In this document: positions 36,040 to 44,661 of the stretch, piece after piece
Position numbering within the stretch: the stretch's first letter is position 1
Layout: each line of letters opens with the position of its first letter
The notes under the pieces: generated by a model
What the model saw: only the letters and a program-made list of their open reading frames with translations
The model's database searches: none
What the model was told of the DNA's origin: nothing
Assembly: GCA_001898825.1 (NCBI GenBank)
Contig: MKVK01000044.1
Location: forward strand, 1 to 56,437
Length of the DNA: 56,437 bases
Source: Magnetospirillum sp. 64-120
Lineage (GTDB): Bacteria; Pseudomonadota; Alphaproteobacteria; Rhodospirillales; Magnetospirillaceae
Direction: 5' to 3'
Program-made: the position numbers and the translations under genes

Positions 36040-37407
36040 TTAGCGGCCGAACCCACGCATGCCCGGCGGCAACAGACCGCCCAGGCCATGTCTCATCAAA
36101 CCTTTTTGACCCATCTTGCCGACCTTCTTCATGACGTCGGCCATCTGCTGGTACTGCTTCAGCAACTTGTTGACGTCCTGGACCGACACGCCGGCACCGG
36201 CGGCGATGCGCTTCTTGCGCGACGCCTTGATCAAGTCGGGATTCTTGCGTTCAGACGGCGTCATGGACTGGATGACGGCCTTTTGGCGGCCCACCATCTT
36301 GTTGTCGATCTGAGCGTCCTTCAACTGGCCGGCCATCTTGCCCAGGCCCGGCAGCATGCCGATGATGCCCTTGAGGTCGCCCATCTTCTCGACCTGCTTG
36401 AACTGGGCCAGCATGTCGTTCAGGTCGAACTTGCCCTTCTCGATGCGCTTGGCAAGCTTCTCGGCCTCTTCCTGCTCGATGGTTTCCATGGCCTTTTCGA
36501 CCAGGGACACCACGTCGCCCATGCCCAGGATACGGCCAGCCAGACGATCGGGATGGAAGGGTTCCAGGGCTTCCAGCTTTTCGCCCAGACCCAGGAACTT
36601 GATAGGCTTGCCGGTGACGGCCCGCATGGACAGGGCCGCGCCACCGCGCGCATCGCCGTCGACGCGGGTCAGCACCATGCCGGTGACGCCCACCTTTTCG
36701 TTGAATTCCTTGGCCAGGGTCACCGCGTCCTGGCCGATCATGGAATCGACCACCAGCAGGGTTTCCACCGGCTTGGCCACGTCGCGCACCTGGGCGACCT
36801 CGGCCATCAATTCTTCGTCGATGTGCAGGCGGCCGGCGGTGTCCAGGACGACGACGTCGTAACCTTCCTTGCGGCCCATCTCCAGGGCGCGCTTGGTGAT
36901 GGCCACCGGCATCTCGCCCATGATGATGGGAAGACTGCCGACCTCGGCCTGTTTGGCCAGGATTTCCAATTGCTGTTGGGCGGCCGGACGATAGACGTCC
37001 AGCGAGGCGAGCAGGACCTTCTTCTTGTCCTTCTTGAGGCGAACCGCCAGCTTGCCCGAAGTGGTGGTCTTGCCCGAGCCCTGCAGGCCGACCATCAGGA
37101 TGACGGCGGGCGGCACGGCGTTGAGGTTCAGTTCCGACCCCTGGCCGCCCAGGGTGGCAATCAGTTCGTCATGGACGATCTTGACCACCATCTGGCCCGG
37201 GGTCACCGACTTGACCACGTCCTGGCCGATGGCGCGAGCCTTGACCCGGCCGACGAAATCCTTGACCACCGGCAGGGCGACGTCGGCCTCCAGCAGCGCG
37301 ACGCGGACTTCGCGCAGCGCTTCGGTGACGTCGGCTTCCGACAGCGCACCGCGACCGGTAAGCTTGTCGAACACACCTGACAGACGTTGGCTCAGACTTT
37401 CGAACAT
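36040..37407 (-). CDS. ffh: Signal recognition particle protein Ffh (SRP54)
   Basis: Ffh binds signal sequences of nascent membrane proteins and targets them with FtsY. The 455-residue protein has the N-domain, then the G-domain with G-L-Q-G-S-G-K-T-T-T-S-G-K-L-A, V-L-D-T-A-G-R-L-H and T-R-V-D-G-D-A-R-G-G-A-A-L. The Met-rich M-domain follows (from about residue 325; M-L-P-G-L-G-K-M, I-Q-S-M-T-P-S-E-R-K-N-P). AGGAAGG lies before the ATG. The 208-base gap upstream (37408-37615) contains short hairpins such as GTCACC-GT-GGTGAC at 37481-37494 but no gene. Confidence 0.98.
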   Translation of the reverse strand: MFESLSQRLSGVFDKLTGRGALSEADVTEALREVRVALLEADVALPVVKDFVGRVKARAIGQDVVKSVTPGQMVVKIVHDELIATLGGQGSELNLNAVPPAVILMVGLQGSGKTTTSGKLAVRLKKDKKKVLLASLDVYRPAAQQQLEILAKQAEVGSLPIIMGEMPVAITKRALEMGRKEGYDVVVLDTAGRLHIDEELMAEVAQVRDVAKPVETLLVVDSMIGQDAVTLAKEFNEKVGVTGMVLTRVDGDARGGAALSMRAVTGKPIKFLGLGEKLEALEPFHPDRLAGRILGMGDVVSLVEKAMETIEQEEAEKLAKRIEKGKFDLNDMLAQFKQVEKMGDLKGIIGMLPGLGKMAGQLKDAQIDNKMVGRQKAVIQSMTPSERKNPDLIKASRKKRIAAGAGVSVQDVNKLLKQYQQMADVMKKVGKMGQKGLMRHGLGGLLPPGMRGFGR

Positions 37408-37615
37408 CGACCTTCCTAATGGATTCGCCCCAAACGAAAACGCGCCAGTGCGCGTAAATTCGCGGACTGACGGGTCACCGTGGTGACGGGCTTCCTCAGA
37501 GACTCTGAAGAGGCTGGGTTTTTACGCCTCATGACACAACGGAGTCAAGCGCCTCCTTGCCTTGCCCGCCAAACCGGCTTAAAGAACGCCTGTTAGCGAA
37601 TGACGGGGCCTTATC

Positions 37616-38566
37616 ATGAAGTATGCACGCAAGCGGGTGTTGGTGACGGGTGGCGCGGGCTTCTTGGGTTCGCATCTGTGCGAACGCCTGCTGGCCGACG
37701 GCCATGACGTGTTGTGCGTGGACAACTTCTACACCGGCAGCAAGGACAACATCGCCCACCTGCTGGGCAACCCGTATTTCGAGCTGATCCGCCACGACGT
37801 GACCTTCCCGCTTTATCTGGAAGTGGACGAGATCTTCAACCTGGCCTGCCCGGCCAGCCCCATCCACTATCAGCGCGACCCCGTCCAGACCACCAAGACA
37901 TCGGTGCACGGCGCCATCAACATGCTGGGCCTGGCCAAGCGGGTGGGCGCCAAGATTTTCCAGGCCTCGACCTCGGAAGTCTATGGCGACCCGGAAGTGC
38001 ATCCGCAGACCGAAGACTATCGCGGCTCGGTCAACCCCATCGGGCCGCGCGCCTGCTACGACGAAGGCAAGCGCTGCGCCGAGACCCTGTTCTTCGACTA
38101 CCACCGCCAGCACAGCCTGCGCATCAAGGTGGCCCGCATCTTCAACACCTATGGTCCGCGCATGCATCCCGACGACGGCCGGGTGGTGTCCAACTTCATC
38201 GTCCAGGCCCTGGAAGGCCGCCCCATCACCATTTACGGCGACGGCAGCCAGACCCGGTCCTTCTGCTTCGTCAGCGACCTGATCGAAGGCTTCGTGCGGC
38301 TGATGAACAGCCCCGACGAGGTGACCGGTCCGGTCAACCTGGGCAACCCGCGGGAAATGACCATTCGCCAGCTGGCCGAAGCGGTGATCAAGCTGACCGG
38401 CGCCAAGTCGGAACTGATCGTCAAGCCGCTGCCGGCCGACGACCCCATGCAGCGTCAGCCCAACATCACCAAGGCGCGGCAATTGCTGGACTGGCAGCCC
38501 GTGGTGGAACTGGAAGACGGTTTGCAGCGCACCATCGATTATTTCCGCACACGGCTTGAGACTTAA
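37616..38566 (+). CDS. UDP-glucuronate decarboxylase (UDP-xylose synthase)
   Basis: The 316-residue SDR protein begins [15 protein letters not shown]. It shows D-N-F-Y-T-G, the [12 protein letters not shown] segment characteristic of UXS enzymes, S-T-S-E-V-Y-G-D-P and the catalytic [15 protein letters not shown] follows. It oxidises and decarboxylates UDP-glucuronate to UDP-xylose, a donor for surface polysaccharide. It opens a run of polysaccharide and c-di-GMP genes. Confidence 0.93.
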   Translation: MKYARKRVLVTGGAGFLGSHLCERLLADGHDVLCVDNFYTGSKDNIAHLLGNPYFELIRHDVTFPLYLEVDEIFNLACPASPIHYQRDPVQTTKTSVHGAINMLGLAKRVGAKIFQASTSEVYGDPEVHPQTEDYRGSVNPIGPRACYDEGKRCAETLFFDYHRQHSLRIKVARIFNTYGPRMHPDDGRVVSNFIVQALEGRPITIYGDGSQTRSFCFVSDLIEGFVRLMNSPDEVTGPVNLGNPREMTIRQLAEAVIKLTGAKSELIVKPLPADDPMQRQPNITKARQLLDWQPVVELEDGLQRTIDYFRTRLET

Positions 38567-38657
38567 TCTTAGAGGGGCGTTGCCTTGACCTTGCTTCACC
38601 GATACCATCCTGGCGAAGTTCGCTCCACCGACAGGCGAACGCGTGGGGAGTAGCGGT

Positions 38658-41165
38658 TTGAGCGAGTCGAAGACGCACGCCGCCGAAGGCGAGGCATCCT
38701 CGCCTGACATCTTGGAAGCCCGGCTTGCCGGGCTGACCGCCTGTGTGCCCGGCTTCGCGTTCCTGCGCCGGCAACACCCAGATTCATCCCTGACCTATGA
38801 CTGGTTCAGCGACAGCGTGCATCAGGTCCTGGGCTTCACCCCCGACGAGATGGGGGTCAACCAGGCCGGCTGCCTGCACGTGGTCCATTGGGCCGACCGC
38901 GATTCCCACCTGCAGGCGGTGCTGCGCTCGGCCGCCGACATGACGCCCTGCGAGGAAAATTTCCGCGCCATCACCAAGGATGGCGAGGTGCGCTGGCTGC
39001 AGGGACGCTCGATCCCCCGACGGCAGGGCAAGCAAGTGGTGTGGGACGGCGTTCTGGTGGACGTCACCCAAGGCCGCCGCGCCGAGTTCCGTCTGGACAT
39101 GCTGATGGAGCACGCCGCCGATTCCATCTTGGTGCTGGACGAAGCCGGCGTCATCGACAGCGCCAACACGTCGGCCGAGCACCTGTTCGGCCAAAGCGCC
39201 CGCGACCTGACCGGCAAAAGCATCGCCGACCTGATCGAGCAAGACACCGAGGCGCAGATCTGTCTGGCTTCGGTCAGCGACGGCCAGCCCCACGAATTCG
39301 TCGGCATCCGCCAGAACGGCGAACGTTTCCCGCTGGAACTGTCCACCAACGAAGTGCGCATGGAAGGCCGCCGCCTGTTCGTCGGCATCGGCCGCGACAT
39401 CACCGATCGCAAGGCCACCGAAAACGCGCTTTTGGAAAGCGAGCAACGCATGCGGGCCATCGCCGGCAACATGCCGGGCATGGTGTTCCAGCGCGTGTTG
39501 TCGCCCGACGGCGTCATGCGCTTTACCTATGTCAGCGAGGGCTGCCGCACCTTCCTGGGCGTCGACCCCGAAGAGTTGCTGGCCGAGCCGGAACTGTTCT
39601 TGCAATGCATGAGCGCCGACGAACAAAGCCTGTTCATGGCGGCGCTGACCCGTTCGGCCGAAACGCTGGAACCGCTGGACGAGGAAATGGCGGTGTTCGG
39701 CGGCGGCCGACGGCGGCGCTGGCTGCGCGGCCAGTCGCGCCCCGCCCGCCGCCCCAATGGCGACGTGGTGTGGGACGGCGTGATGATCGACGTCACCGAA
39801 AAGAAGACCGCCGAACAGCGCCTGTCCTTCCTGGCCTATTACGACCCGCTGACCCGCCTGCCCAACCGCGCCGCCTTCCTGGAACGCTTCACCGCGGCCC
39901 GCGAAAACGCGCTGCGCGCCCATCAATTGCTGGCCGTGCTGTCCCTGGGCATCGACCGCTTCGGCATCATCAACGCCACCATGGGCCATTCGGTGGGCGA
40001 CCAGGTGCTGACCGCCGCCGCCGACATCGTCCAGGCCGGACTTAGCCGCAACGACGTCATGGCCCGGGCATCGGGCGACCGTTTCCTGATCCTGCTGGCC
40101 GGCCACACCTCGCGGCGCGAACTGACCGAGGCGGTGGAACGCATTCATGCCATGGCCCAATCGGCGGTGCATGTGGCCGGCGACGAATTCGAGGTCTCGA
40201 CCTCGGTTGGCGTCGCGCTTTATCCCCGCGACGGCGAGGATGTGGAAACCCTGATCAAGAATGCCGAAGCCGCGTTGCAGCGTGCCAAAAGCCAGGGACC
40301 GGCCACCCTGCAATTCTTCACCAAGGAAATGTCGGCCAGGGCCAGCAAGACCCTGTCGCTGCAGAACAAGCTGCGCCGGGCTTTGGAACAGGGCGAGTTC
40401 GTTCCCTATTTCCAACCCCAGGTGGACCTGAACACCGGCATCATCGTCGGCATGGAAGCGCTGGTGCGCTGGAACAATCCCGAGATGGGCATGGTCAGCC
40501 CCGGCGAGTTCATCCCGGTGGCCGAGGAATCCGGCCTGATCGACGGCATCTGCGAATCCATGCTGAGCCAGTGCGCCCGGCAGAACAAAGCCTGGCAAGA
40601 TGCCGGTTTCCTGCCCATCCCGGTGGCGGTCAACGTGTCCGGCCGACAGTTCCAATACGCACGGCGCCTGATCACCGCGCTGGAGACCACCCTGGCCGAA
40701 ACCGGCCTGGACCCGCGCTACCTGGAAGTGGAACTGACCGAAAGCTCGGCCATGCGCGACGCCGACAACGCCATCGCCGTGGTCAAAACCCTGAAGGACA
40801 TGGGCATTTCGTGTTCCATCGACGACTTCGGCACCGGCTACTCGTCGCTGTCGGTGTTGAAGCGGTTTCCCATCAGCAAGTTGAAGATCGACCGCAGCTT
40901 TGTCATGGACGTCATCACCGACCCCAATGACGCGGCCATCGTCGACGCCATCGTCGCCATGGCCAAGGCGCTGAACATGAAAGTGGTCGCCGAAGGCGTT
41001 GAGCACACTCAACATCTTGATTTTCTTCGCGATATTGGCTGCGACCAGATGCAGGGATACCTGTTTTCGCGCCCGCTTCCCGCCGAGGAAATGGGCCAAA
41101 TGCTGGCCGAAGGACGGCGACTGCCCATCACCTCGGTCCAGCGCGGCAGCAAAATCCGCCACTGA
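38658..41165 (+). CDS. PAS-PAS-PAS-GGDEF(degenerate)-EAL c-di-GMP phosphodiesterase
   Basis: The 835-residue cytoplasmic protein has three PAS-like domains (about residues 30-150, 155-265, 270-390). The following GGDEF domain has S-G-D-R-F instead of G-G-D-E-F, so cyclase activity is probably lost. The C-terminal EAL domain is intact: E-A-L-V-R-W, V-N-V-S-G-R-Q-F, E-L-T-E-S, I-D-D-F-G-T-G-Y-S-S-L, K-I-D-R-S-F-V, V-A-E-G-V-E and D-Q-M-Q-G-Y. Hydrolysis of c-di-GMP, tuned by PAS signals and perhaps by GTP binding to the degenerate domain, is the likely role. TTG at 38658 is preferred as start because GGGGAG lies seven bases before it; GTG 38643 is the alternative. Confidence 0.93.
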   Translation: MSESKTHAAEGEASSPDILEARLAGLTACVPGFAFLRRQHPDSSLTYDWFSDSVHQVLGFTPDEMGVNQAGCLHVVHWADRDSHLQAVLRSAADMTPCEENFRAITKDGEVRWLQGRSIPRRQGKQVVWDGVLVDVTQGRRAEFRLDMLMEHAADSILVLDEAGVIDSANTSAEHLFGQSARDLTGKSIADLIEQDTEAQICLASVSDGQPHEFVGIRQNGERFPLELSTNEVRMEGRRLFVGIGRDITDRKATENALLESEQRMRAIAGNMPGMVFQRVLSPDGVMRFTYVSEGCRTFLGVDPEELLAEPELFLQCMSADEQSLFMAALTRSAETLEPLDEEMAVFGGGRRRRWLRGQSRPARRPNGDVVWDGVMIDVTEKKTAEQRLSFLAYYDPLTRLPNRAAFLERFTAARENALRAHQLLAVLSLGIDRFGIINATMGHSVGDQVLTAAADIVQAGLSRNDVMARASGDRFLILLAGHTSRRELTEAVERIHAMAQSAVHVAGDEFEVSTSVGVALYPRDGEDVETLIKNAEAALQRAKSQGPATLQFFTKEMSARASKTLSLQNKLRRALEQGEFVPYFQPQVDLNTGIIVGMEALVRWNNPEMGMVSPGEFIPVAEESGLIDGICESMLSQCARQNKAWQDAGFLPIPVAVNVSGRQFQYARRLITALETTLAETGLDPRYLEVELTESSAMRDADNAIAVVKTLKDMGISCSIDDFGTGYSSLSVLKRFPISKLKIDRSFVMDVITDPNDAAIVDAIVAMAKALNMKVVAEGVEHTQHLDFLRDIGCDQMQGYLFSRPLPAEEMGQMLAEGRRLPITSVQRGSKIRH

Positions 41166-41266
41166 AACTGCAATTGAAGTTGCGTTACAACATTTGCAGT
41201 TGACGCCAGCCCCAATCCCCGCCTATTCGTTTCGTCACAGAAAGGGAGCGAGGAAATTTCTCCGCC

Positions 41267-41998
41267 ATGGACGGCACCAAACAAGAACAAAATTCCCCCC
41301 GCTCATCGCCCTCCCGCTTGGCGGGCATGGTCAAACATTCCTATACCATCCCCTGCGCCTCGACCTTCCGCGATGCCGTCGAGGCGTTGGCCACACGCCG
41401 TCATGTGAACGTGGGTGACATCGCTCGATCGGTCCTGCTGGTCATGCCGGCCGACACCATCGCCGCCTTCGCCGACCCCGGCGACCCCGGGGCCGACGAC
41501 CGCGAAACGGTTATCTTGAAGTCCGGCCCATCCGCCGGACGTCCGTGGCGCCGCAAACCCCGCCTGCAGGTGCGCATGGTTCCCGGCTTCGACGTGTTGA
41601 CCATCCGCCGGGCGCTGGGACTGGCCTTGGCCATGGATCGCGGCGAACTGGCCCTGAAGCTGGAAGACCCGCTGGCGCCCCCGCCCCCGCCCCCGCCTCC
41701 GCCCCCTCCGCCCCCGGAACAACCCGCGGAACATCAGGCTTTGGCGGCGGTGAACGAAGAATTGGAACGTCTGCAGGCCATCGTCAACGTGTTGTCGTTC
41801 GAACCGCTTTCCAGTGGCGTCAACACCCGGGCCGAGGCCCTGCACGTCCTTGGGTTTCCACCCGCTGCCCGGCCCGACCGCCGCATGGTGCGCGCCCGCT
41901 TCCGCATGCTGGCCACCATCCATCACCCGGACAGCAACTACGGCAGCCACGACCGCATGAGCCAATTGAACCAAGCCATGGAACTGCTGAAGGATTGA
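41267..41998 (+). CDS. J-domain protein with poly-proline linker
   Basis: The 243-residue protein has an N-terminal region of about 130 residues without a recognised domain and an unbroken run of 13 prolines near residue 145. It ends in a C-terminal J-domain of about 60 residues (L-H-V-L-G-F-P-P, then the H-P-D motif in I-H-H-P-D-S-N-Y-G, then L-N-Q-A-M-E-L-L). The J-domain stimulates DnaK-type chaperones, so the N-terminal part probably brings a specific client. It is followed after three bases by gmhB, apparently in one operon. The client is unknown. Confidence 0.83.
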   Translation: MDGTKQEQNSPRSSPSRLAGMVKHSYTIPCASTFRDAVEALATRRHVNVGDIARSVLLVMPADTIAAFADPGDPGADDRETVILKSGPSAGRPWRRKPRLQVRMVPGFDVLTIRRALGLALAMDRGELALKLEDPLAPPPPPPPPPPPPPEQPAEHQALAAVNEELERLQAIVNVLSFEPLSSGVNTRAEALHVLGFPPAARPDRRMVRARFRMLATIHHPDSNYGSHDRMSQLNQAMELLKD

Positions 41999-42001
41999 TC
42001 C

Positions 42002-42541
42002 GTGACCAACCCGCGCCGCTTCGTGCTGATCGACCGCGATGGCACCATCAACGTGGAAAAGCATTACCTGTCCGACCCCGACCAGCTGCAGCTGATTCCG
42101 GGTGTGGGACCGGCGTTGCGCCGTCTGACCCAAGCCGGTTACGGCATCGCAATCATCACCAACCAATCGGGAATCGCCCGGGGCTATTTCAACCTGGAGA
42201 GGCTGGAGCAGATTCATGACCGCCTGAACGCCATGCTGGCCGCCGAAGGCGTCACGGTCGACGGCATCTATATCTGCCCGCACGGCCCCGACGACGACTG
42301 CGATTGCCGCAAACCGCTGCCCGGAATGGCCGAACAGGCCATGGCCGACCATGGTTTCGACCCCAAATTGTCCACGGTGATCGGCGACAAGGAAGTGGAC
42401 GTGGAACTGGGCCAAGCCATCGGCGCCGCCACCTTCCTGGTCCGCACCGGCCATGGTGAGAAATATGCCGCCGCCAGCAAGGCCGACCACGTGGTCGCCG
42501 ATTTGCCGGCCGCCGTCGCCATCATTTTGGGAGAGCTTTGA
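42002..42541 (+). CDS. gmhB: D,D-heptose 1,7-bisphosphate phosphatase
   Basis: GmhB removes the C7 phosphate of heptose bisphosphate in ADP-heptose synthesis for lipopolysaccharide core. The 179-residue HAD-IIIA protein shows L-I-D-R-D-G-T-I-N (catalytic Asp pair), T-N-Q-S-G-I-A-R-G-Y-F, and the zinc loop C-P-H-G-P-D-D-D-C-D-C-R-K-P. D-K-E-V-D-V holds motif IV. The GTG at 42002 has AAGGA seven bases upstream, within the end of the J-domain gene. Related HAD-IIIA histidinol phosphatases are possible, but the zinc loop and length favour GmhB. Confidence 0.9.
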   Translation: MTNPRRFVLIDRDGTINVEKHYLSDPDQLQLIPGVGPALRRLTQAGYGIAIITNQSGIARGYFNLERLEQIHDRLNAMLAAEGVTVDGIYICPHGPDDDCDCRKPLPGMAEQAMADHGFDPKLSTVIGDKEVDVELGQAIGAATFLVRTGHGEKYAAASKADHVVADLPAAVAIILGEL

Positions 42542-42687
42542 TGCGGGCTTGCTTCTGGACCGCCCGGCCGGCCAAAGCCTGACCTATTCCGGCTGGAGCC
42601 CCGACCAGAGGTTCTTACTTACGGCCGCGGCGCCGGACACCGGCATCGTCGCCCATTTTTATTTCGATACAGAAATTAACTGCCTGG

Positions 42688-44661
42688 CTATTCCTGCAGC
42701 CCGTATCCAGGCGAGAACCGTACGCCTTGGCCCAACAGTGCCGCCAAGGCGGCAGGATCGTCGATCCGGATTTCCCCGCATTGATCCAGGCCGGAATCAT
42801 CGATGACGACACCATCCGTCTCGATGCGGATACGCCGCCAGACCGGGGCGCCAAAGCCGTGATGGCGGCCGACGAAGCCCTGGTCGTCAAAGGCCAGCAC
42901 CTCGGCCCGGGCGGTGTCGTCCAGACGGAACGGCCCCAGGTTCAGAGTGGCGGGTTCCACCTGACCCTGACGGGGGGCGAAATGGGCCAGCACCGAACGA
43001 TAGGCATTGCGCGCCGCCAAATCGCCGGTATAGGCGAAGGTACCGGGATCGCGGACCCAATCCACACCATCGATCTGAATTTCGACAGCCAATTGATCGT
43101 TATGGGCATGGGCGCCGCGACCGTCCATCAGACGTCCACAGCGCACGGAAATGAAGGTCCTGTCGTTTCGCCAGCCGTACAAGCCGAATTGCGGCAGGGC
43201 GAAGGGCTGCAAGCCCTCCAAGGCCCGTGGGTCGCCCGGCACCAGACGCAGGCGCCGAAAGCTGGCGGGAAAGTCTTCCCCCCCCTTGACGGCCACCACC
43301 GGCACCGGCTGCGGAGCCAGCGGCAGGGCGCCCCCCGACAGCGCCGCCAGCACTTGGGCGGCGATGGGGCCAGCCCACAGATGCGACACGTCCAGCGGAG
43401 ACCGATCCGCGTCCAAAACGAAAAATCGCCCGGAATCGTTATCGCCCACCTGCACGATGTCGCCACCGGGCTTGGTCACGGTTTGGGCGAAACCCAGGGC
43501 CAAAGCCAGACGGTCCAGGGTCTCGGGGGCGAAAGGCGGCCAAGCCATGGGGCCGGGCCGTAAGCCGGGGGTCAGGCCCCAGGGGCTGGCGTCGTAGTGG
43601 GCGAACACCGACTTGCGGTCGTCGTCCAGGCCCAGGATCAGGGCCACGGCGAACAGCGCCATTTCCAGCGACAGACGGTGATAGGCGGTGGAGGCCTCGA
43701 AATTGCCGCCGTCTTCCAGGAACTGGCGGCGGATTTCCACATCCAGTTGCTGCGCGGCGAAGACCAGCCACAGATCGGTTTCCTCGCCGCGCGGCAGCGC
43801 GCAGGCGACAAAGGCCAGCCCGGCGATGTCGGCCAGATAATGGTTGGCACGGTGATCAGGCGACCATTCCAGGTTCCGCGCCACATGGCGGCCATGAGCG
43901 ACCAGGGCGGCGGCCAGTTCTTCCTCGAATTCCAGGCTGAAGGTGGCGCCATGGGCGACGAACAGCTCCCAGGCCAGCACCAAGTTGGCGGCACGGATGG
44001 AAACGTCCATGGCGCAGGCCCACTGCACCCCCCAACCCGGCGGGTTGGCCGCCAGGAAGTCCAAAACCTGATCATGGAACTCGGTGGCCAGATTCTGGTC
44101 GGGTGCCGCCGCGTAGGCCAAAGCCAGCTGCGGCAGATGCTGCAGGCGCCCCAGTTCCCACGGCACCTTGACATCGACACCGGGCTTGTGGCCATAGGCG
44201 GTGACCCCACCCCACACCTTGATCGGCCAGCGATAGCCGGAACGGAAGTCCACGTGCCAGTCCACCGGCACATAAGAGGCGGTGTCGATCATCGACAGCA
44301 GCGACGCGGCGCGCTTGCGGTTGCCGCGATGATGGCCCCCGGACACGCCCTCGCGCCATTGTGGATATTTCGCCAGCGGATGGACCACCCGCACCGGGCC
44401 CGAGCCCAGCAGATCGAAGCTGTGGGACGCCGCCGCCAAGGCCCGGCGCCGCAGGCCGCCATCGGCGTCGGCCAAGCTCAGCGCCGGCAAGCGGCGCGAC
44501 AGCGGTACCATGCCGTAGGACGGCGGATAGGTGCAGTGGTTGCGCATCATGGCGCCGATCAGCCGGTTCTTGGCCTGACGGGCCAGCATTCGGATCAGCT
44601 TCGACGCCACCACGCCCACGGGCATGGCGCGGATGGTGTTCAGACGGTGCAGGATGGACAT
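42688..44661 (-). CDS. Heparinase II/III-like polysaccharide lyase family protein
   Basis: The 657-residue protein has an N-terminal alpha/alpha-toroid region (W-G-V-Q-W-A-C-A-M-D-V-S-I-R-A-A-N near 210, then S-P-D-H-R-A-N-H-Y-L-A-D-I-A-G-L) and a C-terminal beta-sandwich with D-G-R-G-A-H-A-H-N-D-Q-L-A. Both are typical of the Hep_II_III family. Members in polysaccharide loci degrade or trim uronic-acid polymers in the periplasm. No clear signal peptide is seen, so its location is uncertain. It overlaps the CapD-like gene stop by one to three bases, forming an operon. The 146-base gap to gmhB holds nothing recognised. Confidence 0.87.
   Translation of the reverse strand: MSILHRLNTIRAMPVGVVASKLIRMLARQAKNRLIGAMMRNHCTYPPSYGMVPLSRRLPALSLADADGGLRRRALAAASHSFDLLGSGPVRVVHPLAKYPQWREGVSGGHHRGNRKRAASLLSMIDTASYVPVDWHVDFRSGYRWPIKVWGGVTAYGHKPGVDVKVPWELGRLQHLPQLALAYAAAPDQNLATEFHDQVLDFLAANPPGWGVQWACAMDVSIRAANLVLAWELFVAHGATFSLEFEEELAAALVAHGRHVARNLEWSPDHRANHYLADIAGLAFVACALPRGEETDLWLVFAAQQLDVEIRRQFLEDGGNFEASTAYHRLSLEMALFAVALILGLDDDRKSVFAHYDASPWGLTPGLRPGPMAWPPFAPETLDRLALALGFAQTVTKPGGDIVQVGDNDSGRFFVLDADRSPLDVSHLWAGPIAAQVLAALSGGALPLAPQPVPVVAVKGGEDFPASFRRLRLVPGDPRALEGLQPFALPQFGLYGWRNDRTFISVRCGRLMDGRGAHAHNDQLAVEIQIDGVDWVRDPGTFAYTGDLAARNAYRSVLAHFAPRQGQVEPATLNLGPFRLDDTARAEVLAFDDQGFVGRHHGFGAPVWRRIRIETDGVVIDDSGLDQCGEIRIDDPAALAALLGQGVRFSPGYGLQE

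Noticed and set aside
41680-41716. CCG/CCC run as a simple non-coding repeat
   Set aside because: It lies in frame inside the J-domain gene and encodes the proline run. It is noted as a feature of that gene.
42453-42806. 117-codon plus-strand frame between gmhB and the heparinase-like gene
   Set aside because: It overlaps the ends of both neighbours, and only its middle part has ordinary composition. No ribosome-binding site or family match. A small gene beginning at 42541 would have just 13 codons.
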